Shown here: positions 24,201-34,695 of the stretch, one piece after another
Layout: each line of letters starts with the position of its first letter
Numbering within the stretch: the stretch's first letter is position 1
Assembly (NCBI GenBank): GCA_022592445.1
Contig: JABYQR010000189.1
Coordinates: 24,286-88,285 of the forward strand
Length of the DNA: 64,000 nucleotides
Direction of reading: 5' to 3'
DNA from: Cytidiella melzeri
Taxonomy: Eukaryota > Basidiomycota > Agaricomycetes > Polyporales > Irpicaceae
Notes under the pieces: generated by a model
Seen by the model: only the letters and a program-made list of their open reading frames with translations
Database searches by the model: none
Told to the model about the DNA's origin: nothing
Position numbers and translations under genes: made by a program

Positions 24201-26554
24201 CCATCTTCGGGAAGAAGCTAATAATCAATATGGAGATCGGAAGTAGGATCCAATGCCTCACCAAGGTACAAGGAATGCCGAGCCATGTAAGTGAGGAGCT
24301 GCTCCGAGTGATTCGAAATTTCCTCTGGCCGAACACCTCGACGCCACCAGTAGGACTGGACACCCTATACCGACCGGCGAGCGAAGGAGGGATAGGTCTG
24401 TTGGACATCAAGTCCAGGGCGGAGGCGATCTCCCTAACCTGGCTAAGACCGTTCCTGGACCTCACGAAGACAAGGCCGGCGTGGGCGTTCGCAGTGGACG
24501 CAATACTGGCACTCAACGCAACCCGAACCGGGCCGAGATACGACAAGGAGTCCAAACTCCAATACTTCCTGCAGACATGGAACGTGAACGCGAGCAGTAG
24601 CTCGAACCTCCCACCATACCTGAAGACACTAATCAACCTGGCAAAGAAGACAGGAGTCAGCTTCGGGGCAGTAAAGCTGGGGCCTAGGCTCAAGAAAAAA
24701 CTCCCTATCTGGCTCCACCTAGGAATAGGTAACGAGATTCGGGGCCTCCACAACAAGTCGGCGAGCAAATGCCTCCGACAACGCCATCATATCCGCACGG
24801 TGGCACAGCTCAGGACCCTCCTGAAGTATGGTGAGCTGACGGCAGGAGACATCCCAAGGCATTTCCCAAAACGACATTGTTGCGACTTCTGCGCCAAGAT
24901 GCGCGAAATCCACAACTGTCCAAACCCGTACGAATGCTATGACACAGCCAAGGCCCTGTATGATAGCCTCTCCCCGAAGTGGCACCCTAGCCACGAAACT
25001 GTAGCAGACGGCCTCTCGCTGACAAGAAACCGCAAGAGGACAAATAGGAGCAGGAGGGGGACGGACCAGCCGATGCTATACGACCCGTCACTAACAGTCC
25101 GGAGCGACCTATCCAAATGCTTCAGGATATTTACGGACAACGGAGACCAAAGCCGCAACCCAGTGGACCGTCCCCTCACCAGACGAATAGAACGCGAGAC
25201 GATGGTTGTGTACACAGACGGGTCCTGCATAGGCAACGGATCCAGAAACGCGAGAGCCGGAGCTGGAGTCTGGGTGGCAGAGGGGAACAGGCTGAATGCA
25301 GCGATAAGAGTGCGAGGGCAAGAGCAAACAAACCAGACCGGAGAACTTACAGCGATACTGCATGCCGTCTCCTCGGCACCAAAAGTAGCCCCCCTGCGAA
25401 TCGTTACCGACTCGAGATACTGCGTGGACGGTATAATAGTCCACGCAAGGGCATGGGAAGAACGAGGCTGGATAGGGGTAGGAAACAAGGACTTATTCAG
25501 GGCCATTATCGCCTGGTGTCGTGCGAGGTCCGCGACCACTGAGCTATGCTGGGTCAAAGGCCATGCCGGCGTAGAGGGAAACGAAAAGGCGGACAAGCTG
25601 GCGGCAGAAGGAGCCCAAATGCCCCTACCGCTGGGGGATAAATATGAATATCCGGCCAAATTCCTACTTGAAGGAGCTCAAATAAGTACAGCCACCCAGA
25701 AAACAGTCTATAAGGCACTGACCGAGCGGAGGCCCTATACCCCCCGGAAAAGCACGAGGGGACAGGTGAGCAGGGTCATCGCGGACATCAAGGACGAAAC
25801 GGACATAGAGCCGACAGAACAGACGCTCTGGAAGGCAGTAAGGCACAAAGTAAATAGCAGGAAAATAAAATACTTCCTATGGAGAGTCCTACACGACGCG
25901 TTCCGATGCGGAAAGTGGTGGCTGAATATCCCAGGGTACGAGCATAGAAGCGAATGCCACCACTGTGGACGAGTGGAGTCAGTTGAACACATCCTGCTAT
26001 CTTGTCAGACGCCGGGACAACTCGTCGTGTGGACCCTGGCGAGGAAGATCTTAGGGAAGAAAATCGGTCAGCAACCTGAACTCTCACTGGGGACGATAGT
26101 GGGAGCCAACCTGATCACGGTTAAGACAGAAGACGGGGAAACAGCACAAGGGTCCTCCCGCCTGTACCACATAGTGATTACGGAGTCAGCGCACCTCATA
26201 TGGAGACTCAGGTGTGAAAGGGTGATAGGGAAAGCCGACGATCCAGGGTGGACCTTCACGCCAGGAGAAATCAGCCGACGGTGGCACGGAGCCTTGAATC
26301 GGCGCTTGCAGTTAGATATAGCACTCACCAACCCGAGAATCCCTGAAGCGAAGCGCCTAAGCCGCGAGCTCGCGCTGAGGACGTGGGCTGGGACCATACA
26401 AGACGAGCACGTCCTACCAAATGACTGGATACACCATGCGGGGGTTTTAGTGGGTAGGGTTGATCTGGAGCCGGACCTGACAAGGGGCCCAAGTGCGAGG
26501 CCAAGTCGAGGTTTGAGCGAGGAGAGACAACCTAGCCCCACACAGCCGCCCTGA
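21293..26554 (+). CDS. LINE ORF2: endonuclease, reverse transcriptase, RNase H
   Basis: A single open frame of about 1750 codons. An AP-type endonuclease begins near residue 97 (IQIATLNMKG) and includes AVQETHL, VYAPND, MVGDFNVV, SRLDRMY and PSDHMMVSVSL; it would nick the target. The reverse transcriptase includes APGIDGIPYELWK, YRPITLLNTDYKLLTKAM, QAGFIPNRS, GVRQGDPLSCLLFDMAIEPL and the catalytic FADD near residue 856. RNase H (about 1305-1430) has YTDGSC, TGELTAI and VTDSRYC, then WVKGHAGVEGNEKAD. A zinc-binding motif (CHHC then H and C) follows near 1555. All catalytic residues I can recognise are kept and no stop interrupts the frame. No ATG starts it at 21293 (that codon is GTG), so the true start is unresolved. 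It may lie slightly downstream or be supplied by splicing or re-initiation. Confidence 0.93.
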   Translation: MISLSETRGRFSLPAVNPADEGHGEFGDGQVNHTPTPTPPLPHPPYPLTPPQPLTHNQRAAAEPTAGTGVVNPLEDPSRGESGGTPAKKKNKRRTAATIQIATLNMKGRGATAPGTTVSEKLNKINQIVRERKLALIAVQETHLTQSHVDDLHALFGKRLMILHSEPPDRASGSRGVAFVVNKERLDAEKVTVREIVPGRALLITLIWHKVVTMRILNVYAPNDHGENETFWRTLNEQWGANNLPELDAMVGDFNVVDKKIDRLPARQDPSGPRYALQDLCMNMNLTDAWRDTYPTTRMYTFSQEAGRAMSRLDRMYLAPRLAKTAENWKTNVVEGVPSDHMMVSVSLTDKKIPFVGEGRWVMPKLVMADHSFRKYVVDKGRDLLRVIPPQEQRSPTNNAQTLYAAFKDDIIKTARALAKKNVPKLTRRIAALKLEREKTLNERLFETEEDRGHEAAAILVKIKELEARRFNTARKAVASSDWIYGEQINKNWVRTNKPSTPRDIMMSMRDPKSGHPEGHPEHDPYNPPKHIVRSDLMAKAAAQYHDEIQNADIADTDPQERQREIEGVLNHIERKFKHKAKTALKARLTYHDLEEALKLCKVGRAPGIDGIPYELWKEINRQHTTIAKDEHATEEQREGVVDILEIFCQVFNDIEAHGAAPDSTFAEGWIAPIYKKNDRREIANYRPITLLNTDYKLLTKAMSMKLAVWIHQVVHPAQAGFIPNRSIFDQTNLARVMTDYAEATEENGVIVALDQEKAYDRIAHDYLWRTLEGLGTPEEYIRTVRSLYESARSCIIINGVRSKTYKITRGVRQGDPLSCLLFDMAIEPLACMLRASDLKGYAIPGRAERVITTLFADDTTVYLSEEDEYSTMQGILMRWCKASKAKFNLEKTEVIPIGSAEFRQTVARNRVFSKSGERIPPGIRIAEDGTMIRVLGVWIGNQIDETAPWLPIIQKIKARLKEWTRPGLTIFGKKLIINMEIGSRIQCLTKVQGMPSHVSEELLRVIRNFLWPNTSTPPVGLDTLYRPASEGGIGLLDIKSRAEAISLTWLRPFLDLTKTRPAWAFAVDAILALNATRTGPRYDKESKLQYFLQTWNVNASSSSNLPPYLKTLINLAKKTGVSFGAVKLGPRLKKKLPIWLHLGIGNEIRGLHNKSASKCLRQRHHIRTVAQLRTLLKYGELTAGDIPRHFPKRHCCDFCAKMREIHNCPNPYECYDTAKALYDSLSPKWHPSHETVADGLSLTRNRKRTNRSRRGTDQPMLYDPSLTVRSDLSKCFRIFTDNGDQSRNPVDRPLTRRIERETMVVYTDGSCIGNGSRNARAGAGVWVAEGNRLNAAIRVRGQEQTNQTGELTAILHAVSSAPKVAPLRIVTDSRYCVDGIIVHARAWEERGWIGVGNKDLFRAIIAWCRARSATTELCWVKGHAGVEGNEKADKLAAEGAQMPLPLGDKYEYPAKFLLEGAQISTATQKTVYKALTERRPYTPRKSTRGQVSRVIADIKDETDIEPTEQTLWKAVRHKVNSRKIKYFLWRVLHDAFRCGKWWLNIPGYEHRSECHHCGRVESVEHILLSCQTPGQLVVWTLARKILGKKIGQQPELSLGTIVGANLITVKTEDGETAQGSSRLYHIVITESAHLIWRLRCERVIGKADDPGWTFTPGEISRRWHGALNRRLQLDIALTNPRIPEAKRLSRELALRTWAGTIQDEHVLPNDWIHHAGVLVGRVDLEPDLTRGPSARPSRGLSEERQPSPTQPP

Positions 26555-26688
26555 AGGGCGGAGTGCGAGAACGCATTTCCTCCGCGGTATGACAAAACTT
26601 AGTATCATTAGAGGGTGCAATCCCCTCGTCTTAGCAGGGGGATGGGGGACCGTTATGCGGACTGCCCATCTCCTGTCACGCTCTACCA

Positions 26689-26714
<26 letters not shown>
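26547..26714 (+). terminator. LINE 3' UTR with hairpin and poly(A)
   Basis: Directly at the ORF2 stop is a strong stem-loop (CCGCCC, loop TGAA, GGGCGG). A second possible stem, CCCCTCGTCTTAGCAGGGG, follows, and then 27 A residues (26688-26714). Stem-loops at LINE 3' ends are known to be recognised by the cognate reverse transcriptase in some clades; that role is inferred here. Confidence 0.7.
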
Positions 26715-26719
<5 letters not shown>

Positions 26720-26731
26720 CGAGCGTGGTAG
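26715..26731. repeat. LINE target-site duplication, right copy
   Basis: Exact match to 15773-15789, abutting the poly(A) tract. Confidence 0.95.
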
Positions 26732-27038
26732 TATCACCTTTTGCTTCCGCGCTAGCGCTGCAAGTAGTTAGATGTGTATGTATATTGTATATTTTACATA
26801 TACACCGCGAATTACCATTTCCGATAACCTCCGCGCGTAAAGTCGAGATCCGAAGACTGCATTCGGGGCGTGCAATTGCGAAATGAGTCCAACAACTTAT
26901 GAGGCAGAGACAACACAAAGAGCGTGAAAGGGGTTCGATTGTGTGACAAAGACCTTAGAGGTCAATCGGAGATACATAGCAATGATCTACATAACAGGAA
27001 GTAATTCAGTCTTAGGAGATACATTAGTGTCGCAATAA

Positions 27039-28738
27039 CTACTTTAGCAGATTGAAGACCTCACCGTCATCGTCATTGTTTTCGACTCTAAATAGCTTAG
27101 ATGGCACAAGACCCATCGAGGCATATTCCCCCCTCTCCAGCGCATCATGAAACAAGACAGCGGCGTCCAAGCGCTGTGAGAGCTCAAGAAATGTTGCCGG
27201 TGGAGGTGAAGGAGGCTTGAGTTTCGATTCTGCCAGTTTCGCCTGAATGGCGCTGCAGAGCTGATTCAGCGTAAGCTTGGGTGGTAGAGCTGGTTTCAAT
27301 GTAGGCGGAGGTTCGGTGACCGAAGACGGGGAAGAAACGACTGGGGTTAACGTTGGGATAGGAGGGGATGCCTTTTTTTCTGGTTCAAATTCAAGACTTG
27401 GAAGAATATCTGGCGGCTCTTGATCTTTTTGAGGGTCACAGTTCACCGGCGACGAGTCTCGAAGCTGCTCTGAATTCTCCGTGGAGGATAAAGGAAATAT
27501 TGGTGGTGACATGCAACTAGCCAACCAATCTTCCCGCTCGGCAGATGGGGCTTCAAGAGACAAAAGCGGCGAAGGGAGTTGCAACGGCACTTCAGCCGCA
27601 GAAGCCGGCGAACTGGCCTTCACCGAAGGTACAGTGGTGGAATTGTGCTGAAGCTGAGGAGATGGCGGGGCCGGTGGAGGAAATGAAGACTGAGTGCTCG
27701 GACTAGTCGGTGTATGCGGGAAATTATGACACACTGCTGTAGCAGGTCGGAAGGCAGCAGTTGCCTGCGAGACATACGGTTCGGTGCCATCAAAACCCCA
27801 TTTGTTCGGCACACCGTTATTCGCGTACGTTTGCGAGTACAAAGATTTGGACGTTAAAAGTGGAGACATGGGAAATGTAAAGATGCCGGGGCTCTGCAGC
27901 TGTGGCGACGCAGTGCCCTCCGGAGTGCCTTCTGGTGTTGGTAGCGTGTTCGTGTCAAGCTCAGCATCAAGTTCGCGAAGGTGCAACTTGGGCTAGGCAT
28001 TTACAGCAAAAGGTCAAGACCTACGGTGTGGAGCCGAAAGGTGCTTACTTACACGCTTGAATTGAGTTTGTTTGAGTTGCACCCAGTTCTCCAAATGCCG
28101 CATGTCCACGTTCAAAGTACGACTCCATACTTGAAGGTGTGTCTCAGTGGGTTCGGGCGTCTCATGCAAAAGCGTTGAGAGCATCTCTATCTTGCTAGCA
28201 GTAAGAGACGGCCACACTACCCGGTGAAGGTTGCATCAATATGAGTTGCGGTAAAGGCAACGATGGCAAATATAACGTACAGATTTGATCTGTGCTCAAG
28301 ACCACCTTGGCAGGCTCCGCTTCGTCCTCCTCTGCCTTCCTCTTGCGATTTCGCGCATCGCTCTTGCACCGAGCGTTCCGTCCTATAAACCACTGGCGCA
28401 GATGGCTGGCCGTGTACCACTCTCCGCCAGGAATCTCGTTGATCTGGTCGAGCAATACACTTCTCTCATCTTCATCTGGGTCTTCACAAACGAGATCAAA
28501 GTAATCTGTGAAAGATCGTCAGACAGGAAGTGCGCTCGAAACTTGCCCCATGCTTTGAAAGTCGGAGCAGTGTAGGCGACGTACTGTAAAGGGCATTGCG
28601 CGCTGCTTGCGGCAATCTGCGAGACTTGCCCAGTATCTGAGTCAGGCCTGGCGAGTTGTTGGAACTGCCAACTGCAAACTTCAAAAGCAACGAGGAGGAA
28701 TCTGAGGGCCCAGCAATAGGTGTAGGAGTTGAAGCCAT
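27039..28738 (-). CDS. Twin atypical homeodomain protein, paralogue C
   Basis: Exons (minus) are 28738-28585 (154 nt), 28505-28281 (225), 28216-28053 (164) and 27992-27039 (954), 498 residues, phases 1, 1 and 0 exactly as in B. The first homeodomain-like unit has RRLPQAARNALYNYFDLVC, DEDERSVLLDQI, EIPGGEWYT and LRQWFIGRNAR. A basic stretch follows (ARNRKRK, likely a nuclear localisation signal). The second unit is LWPSLTASKIEMLSTLL, ETPEPTETHLQVW and LENWVQLKQTQ. Gly and Leu occupy the Asn51 positions. A Pro/Ser-rich middle carries QTYANNGVP, and the end has the family box ALERGEYASMGLVPS with an acidic tail. Without the LINE, C would lie about 430 bp upstream of B, so A, B and C form one head-to-tail array. 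Confidence 0.78.
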
Positions 28739-30036
28739 AACAGTTGGTTATCAAGCTTCAAGAGACTTGCGATGGCTCTGCAGATCTGAACGTTCGCACA
28801 AATCGACCGTCCTCCGCGAGTTCTTCGTGGGACACTTCTGCGTCACATGGCAATTCGGCTATTTTCTTGACAAGTACATCGACGTCGCAGGCAAAGTTGC
28901 TGAGGATAAACAAGAGGGAGGGTCCAGTATGGTCAACACAGAGTCTCTGTATGTGCGGCGTGCCCCACTCCTTATATCGTCGAGCCTGAATAACCCGTGC
29001 TAGTAACGTTAGGCAGAGCCGATGTTAAATTTTTCACTCACCATTGGCATTTGTGAGCACAGAGTCCTTGAGCTCGAGACGTACACGCACAGGAGCTCGG
29101 ACGTGGAAAGCAAATGAGATTGAGATGGAAAAACAAAACACATTTCATGAAACGACCGTGCGTTGCTGACATAAGCGCTCACGTTCGAGAACACTTCTCG
29201 CGAGTAGTACATTGGACTGCGGCAGTCGTGCTGGGACTTTCATGCAACTTGCAATGCTATGGCACTTCAAGCTCTCGCAACGCTCACGACACGCACGATG
29301 TCTCATTCCAATGAATTGCCTGAACGATGCGGTTGGGGTAACACGCCTACGGTATATCAATATAGGGCGCGCTTCGACTGAGTGGTTGGGCAGGTGATAC
29401 GTGATATGGAGAATGACGGAGGACAGGACGAAAGGTATGGGTCGAAAGGCAACTCAGAATACCCATCTTTAGAGAACTCAGAGGCGTGAAAAACAGGACC
29501 GAGGAGCACGCCGCAGCAAGAGTGACCGCCTGTAAGCTCGTTCTGCCACCGACTAGATCTCGTCAACGTCCTGATCATGGCAAAAACGCTGTCGACTCTT
29601 GAGGACATCGTTGCAGTACACTGCGGGCAGGTCTCAACTCGAACTCGGGGCGAGGAACTAGGACAAGGCTGTTCAACCCCAACACACGAGGGTTTGGATG
29701 ACTGTGGGTACTACATCACCCGGAGTCTTAAAGAAAGTGCACGATAGAAAAGTCCAGACTAGAGCATGTCGTTGGTCGATATATGCGTGTACTGCCAGTG
29801 CACTGTGCTGTGACCTAGCTTGACGGGTCAGAAACGCATGGTCCCTGCACGCCAAGTCAACTTGCGGCGCAACATTCCGCAACACCAGGTCTCCACGCTC
29901 CGTGCGCGAGGCAGATGGTAGGCATTTGTCTATGGCTTCAACAGATCCTCTCAGAGCTCACGCACTATAGCCGGGCGCGCTCCTCAAGTCTTGCCCCACG
30001 TCCACTACCTTCTCCTTGTCGCACAACTTCACAGCA
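28739..30036. other. Intergenic region between paralogue C and the NLR gene
   Basis: Only short overlapping frames without recognisable motifs occur. Divergent promoters of C (minus) and the NLR-like gene (plus) must lie here. I see nothing else. Confidence 0.4.
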
Positions 30037-33000
30037 ATGCTCACGAAACTTCGCTCTTGGTTCAAGAAAAAAACAAAGGGTCCGAAGAAGCCGAAGAAGA
30101 CTCGTGTCACGAGTGCCTTAGCTCTAAGTGGTACTGGCGCTGAGTTGTCCACGACGAGTGACGTCGTAAATACAGAGGCCAAGGAGGCGGGAAGAGCTGA
30201 AACCGTCGCAAAAATATCGACGCCACGTACAGCCGCAGTACTAGATGTAACAGCAGATGGCGAAAGTGAAGCAGGACTGGTGGAACATGGGAATCAGGAG
30301 GTCGCAGACAATGCCGAGAACAACAAGGCTACTGCACCACCGACTACGGAGAACGAGGCTACGAAGAACGAGGCTACTGCGCCGCCGGCTACGGAGAGCA
30401 ATGCCGCGAACATAGCCAAAGGACTTGCAAGAAACTTTCTCGCTCTGGTTGAAGTGGTGTCCGACCCATTTCCCCCTCTCAAGAGCGCAGCGGCCGGGAT
30501 CAATTTCGTCATCGAGCTTGTCAAGGTGAGTGCTGATAGTCACTTCTCGCGTGTGTCCGTAACGTTGAACGACCAATTAGAATACCGGAGGTAACAAGGC
30601 AGATGCGGAAAGCCTCTTGCAGCGGATTGAAGCGATCAAGACCTCTTGGATTACGCCAACAAACGACACATATGCGCTCCAGTGTCGCAGCGACTTGGCA
30701 AAGTCATTCTCATTGATCATTTTTTGTGCAAGAGCTACTGATTGACGTGTCATACAGGGCGCTGGACGACAAAGGCAAAGAACTGAAGGCGATAGTCAAG
30801 GCAAAGTTCATCGAGAGAGCTTGTACGGCATCCGAAACCAAGGAGGTGATACAGGAATATACACGCGATATTGAGCAAGCCCTCAACGACTATCAGGTAT
30901 ATGCTGCTGTCCATGTGTGTTGCTGGACGGTACTGATGGAGTCACTAGCGTTCTCTCGTGGAAGACATGCATAGGCACGGCAAGTCACCTCTCACTTACG
31001 ATTGTCACACGTGTGGTTGATCTCAGACTCTTCCTAGACGAGCGGGACTCTCTCGATAAGCTACCTCGCGCGAAGGACGCTGGATTCAATGCATCTGGGT
31101 CTGATACACGCTCGCACTGTCTCGAAGATACACGGGTGGACATCTTACGCGATCTCATGGAGTGGGCCAACAGTTCGTCTGCAAAACAAGTCTATTGGCT
31201 TAACGGTCACGCTGGTAGCGGGAAGTCGACCATTGCGCAGAGCTTTGCGGAGCGACTTGCTGTTAACGGGCGGCTTGGTGCCAGTTTCTTCTGTTCTCGG
31301 TCCTCCGCGCACGCAAGCGATCGGACGATGATCTTCCCGACCATAGCGTTCCATCTTGCGACATCTTCAAACGACGCCTCGCTGAAATTCAGGAAAGCGG
31401 TTCTGGATGCCCTCGAGAAAAATCAGGACATCGCGTCGTTGGCTCTCCACAACCAATTTCAGGAACTTATCATCCGCCCAGCGGATGAGTCTGGCATAGA
31501 GACTGTCGTTGTCATCGATGCCCTTGATGAATGCAGGGACGACGAAGCCACCTCCATCATCCTCTCGTACTTAGCCCAATTCATTGCACGCATTCCGAAG
31601 ATCAAGTTCTTCATCACCAGCCGTCCAGAGACGAACATCCGCATGGGGTTTCGTCTCAAAGGCTTGAGGCCCATCACCGACGTGATGGTATTGCACAAAG
31701 TAGGCGCGACGTCAGTGGACAAGGACATTAGACGATTCCTAGAGGTGAAGCTCAACGATTCAGAGGCTCGCGCAGGGCGTAGCGACCTCCACCTTCCCAA
31801 TGACTGGCCCAGTAAATCTGATGTGGAGAATCTTGTGGCAAAATCTGGCGGCCTCTTTATCTTCGCAGCGACAGCAGTCAAACTAATCTTTGACGAGGTC
31901 AGTAATCCGCAAGACCAGCTAAACGCGCTTTTGAGCCAGAAAGACAGATTTGTAAAGGAAGGGTCATCTGGCCTCGACAACCTTTACCTCGATGTCCTTT
32001 CACGTGCATTCTCCAAGAAGGACGACGACTTCATGCAGAGGATTCGATCTATACTGGGCTTCCTCGTAGTCGCAAGTGATCTCGTCTCTACTTCGACAAT
32101 GGCGGACATCTTGGGCCTGAACTCGGCTACCATTCAGACATCCCTCAGGTCACTTCACTCCGTGCTTCTTGTACCGGAGGATTCCACCCTCCCCATTCGT
32201 TTCTTTCATAAATCCTTCCCTGATTTCCTCTCAGACTCGACGCGATGTACGAATCCTCGATTCTACATTGATCGAGATGCACACCACTTCAACGCCGCCA
32301 CACGCTGCTTCGAGACCATGGAAGGCGGGCTGAAGAAGAACATCTGCGGTCTGCCTCGGTATGCCATGAACGACGAGGTCGCTCTCACCACGCTTGACCG
32401 ATGCATCTCCGAAGCGTTGAGATACAGTTGCCGATACTGGGCTGCTCATCTCCTCACCGACGGCAATCGCGAGGAACATCTACTTTCCGACGCTGATTAC
32501 GAGAACGGACAACTTAGCAAGGCCTGCGCTCTCCGCCGGTTCCTTACCACGCGTCAGCTACAGTGGTTCGAGGTCCTTGGGCTCCTACGGGATCTGCGAA
32601 CCGCCGTCAACTCATTGACCGATGTGCACGAGTGGCTTACCTCGGTATGACTTACACATTCATCGGGCTATCCCGTGCTAATGGCATCTTCACTGCAGTG
32701 TGGCAACAAGTACAAGACAATAATCGACTGGACCGATGACGGTCGGAGGTTCATCTTGAACGCATTTGATGTCGCCAATGCCTCGGTGGCCCACATCTAC
32801 CACTCTGCACTCCCTTTCACTTCGAACGAGTCGCTTCTCAAATCATCCCATGCAACTGACCTGGCATGCGAAGCTGCAGTTATTATTGGCGGTGCAAAGG
32901 GACAGAAGGCGGGCCTATTAGGAGTGTACTGATGTCGACTCGTGTTGACGCATTGGAATACTCCCCTGATGGAACCATGATCGCTGCTGGTGGCCGAGGT

Positions 33001-34695
33001 TTCAGTTACCTGTCACGCTCTGCAACTGGAGAGCAACTGGCTGAATTCAAACATGAGGCGTGGATCAATTCTCTTTCGTTCTCCCACGACAGCCAAATCC
33101 TTGCTACAGCTTGTGGTGACTCCATCACGTTATGGGATGTTTGCACCGGTGTTAGTACCATCCCGCTGCATGGCGACATCGGAGGGAAGATCATGAGTGT
33201 TGCATTTTATCCTTACTCGAACTGTGGAGAACTTCTTGCCTCTAGCGAAAACAATGGTCGTGTTCGTCTATGGAACATTGACTCTGGCGATGATTGCTGT
33301 CAACAACATTTCACTGTGAGGATGAAGGAGGTGGTGTTGTGCTGGCTGAGGCGTCCTGGTCACAAGACTGTCATTATTGGCGGCATAGGGTCCAGGTGTA
33401 CTGAGTTGTGGGAGGTGGATCCTCCCCGACAGGCGAAAGTCTTCCAACATCTCGAGCCTGGAAGTGGAGATTACGTTACCGCGGTGGCTTCCTCGTTCGA
33501 CGGATCGCTTGTCGCTTCGGGCTGCTTTTCAGGTCGCCTAGTTGTACACAACGTAGAGACTGGCGATTCTGTCTACAACGTTCAGACCTCTGGCGTTGTC
33601 TTGTCACTGCAGTTCTCGCCCACTACAAACCCCAGCATGCTTGCTTTTGCAGTATATGACTCTACTGCCATGCATGTCTGCTATCCGGAACGCATCTCTG
33701 ATCTCGCCGTGTCGCTGTTTGAAGAGCTTCGTGATGACGTCAGAGTTGTCGCGTTCTCTCCGGATGGCAGGTTCATCGCCTCCGGTGCAGGTTGGACTGT
33801 CAACATCTGGGAGACGGGAGCTTTTGCTCACAACCAGGATATGGACGACAATCATACCAAGAATCTCACCTGCGTGCACTTCTCCGACGATGGGCAGCTG
33901 TTGGTCGCCGGCTCAAAGGATGGAACAGTGCGAGTATGGGATGCTCACAACTGGACACTTCAAAATGTCCTACGCGAGCACTCAACACGTGTCATGGACG
34001 CAGTATTCTCATCTGACAACCACTACATCATCTTTTGTGACTGCAATGGGTGTGGGCATCTCTGGGACCGGTCTCAAGATGAGCCAATGGCACAGCAGAA
34101 GATCACTATGGAGGACGACTATGAGGAACTGAGCCAAATCTTACCATACACCCACGGCACACTGGGGTTCTTCCACTGTGCAGTCCCAAAGTACACGACA
34201 ACTAAGCGAATTGATTGCTGGACAATCGAGCAAATTGATGGCGCTGAACCTCGCATAGTTCTGGCTGCGCGAGGAAACGTACCTTCCGATGATGAACGTG
34301 TTGTGAGGGTCCGCAGCCGAGAATACTTGATAGCCGACAACGACATCACCCTTGAATGCAAATCCGGAAAGCGATACTCTGCTACCTGGAGGAACGCCAG
34401 GGCAATGACCGACACGACGCAGACGCTGGAATTTGTTGAGGATACAGGCGAATCATCGTCCCTCATCGGAGCTGACATTACGCTCACTAGCTCAGAGGCA
34501 CCATGCTATCGATCGGATGACGGGAAGTGGGTTCTAGACAGACAGGAAGGTCGAAGGATTATGTGGATTCCACCTGTACACAGAAGCGAGTTTTATACCG
34601 AAGGGAAATGGCACGGGGAAAGGCTAGCGTTGGGCAACGACCGCCTGCTTCTTGTCGACTTTTCGCGTGCAAAGTTCGACGACAGTCCTTTCTAG
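30037..34695 (+). CDS. NACHT-WD40 NLR-like STAND protein, with one frameshift
   Basis: STAND proteins of this layout act in fungal non-self recognition and regulated cell death. The ATG at 30037 starts a basic, repeat-containing N-terminus (ATAPP..ENEATK twice) and a helical segment (SDPFPPLKSAAAGINFVIEL), ending at a GTGAGT donor after 30525. Small helical exons follow from 30581. The NACHT exon (about 30980-32647) has GHAGSGKST (Walker A), VVVIDALDECRDD (Walker B) and FFITSRPE. A clean intron at 32648-32699 leads to the C-terminal part, where eight WD40-like repeats run from VDALEYSPDGTMIAAGG to HLWDRSQ. Near 32915 the frame must shift by one base between KGQKAGL and RSVLMSTR. No acceptable intron explains it, so this allele is either broken or the base call is wrong. 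Positions of the second and third introns are approximate. Confidence 0.85.

Larger units (their letters stand above)
15790..26714 (+). mobile_element. Full-length LINE (non-LTR retrotransposon), 10.9 kb
   Basis: The element runs from just after the left 17-bp duplication to the end of a 27-nt poly(A) and encodes, in order, a spliced upstream ORF (17084-17708), a spliced gag-like ORF1 (18349-20713) and ORF2 with apurinic endonuclease, reverse transcriptase and RNase H (21293-26554). This domain order matches Tad1/L1-like fungal LINEs. It is longer than the 6-7 kb usual for such elements because of a 2.5-kb leader. The perfect duplication, pure poly(A) tail and intact long ORFs point to a recent and possibly still active insertion. 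The first 1.2 kb of the leader (15790-17000) shows no ORF I can support. Confidence 0.93.

Noticed and set aside
11661..28738. Homeodomain array as the mating-type A (HD) locus
   Set aside because: MAT HD1/HD2 genes are normally divergent pairs with WFxN helix 3 motifs near mip. Here three same-strand paralogues lack Asn51 and no mip is present.
32866..32935. A short intron to explain the NLR frame change
   Set aside because: Candidate GT/AG pairs give introns of about 30-44 bp that either leave the wrong phase or create a stop.
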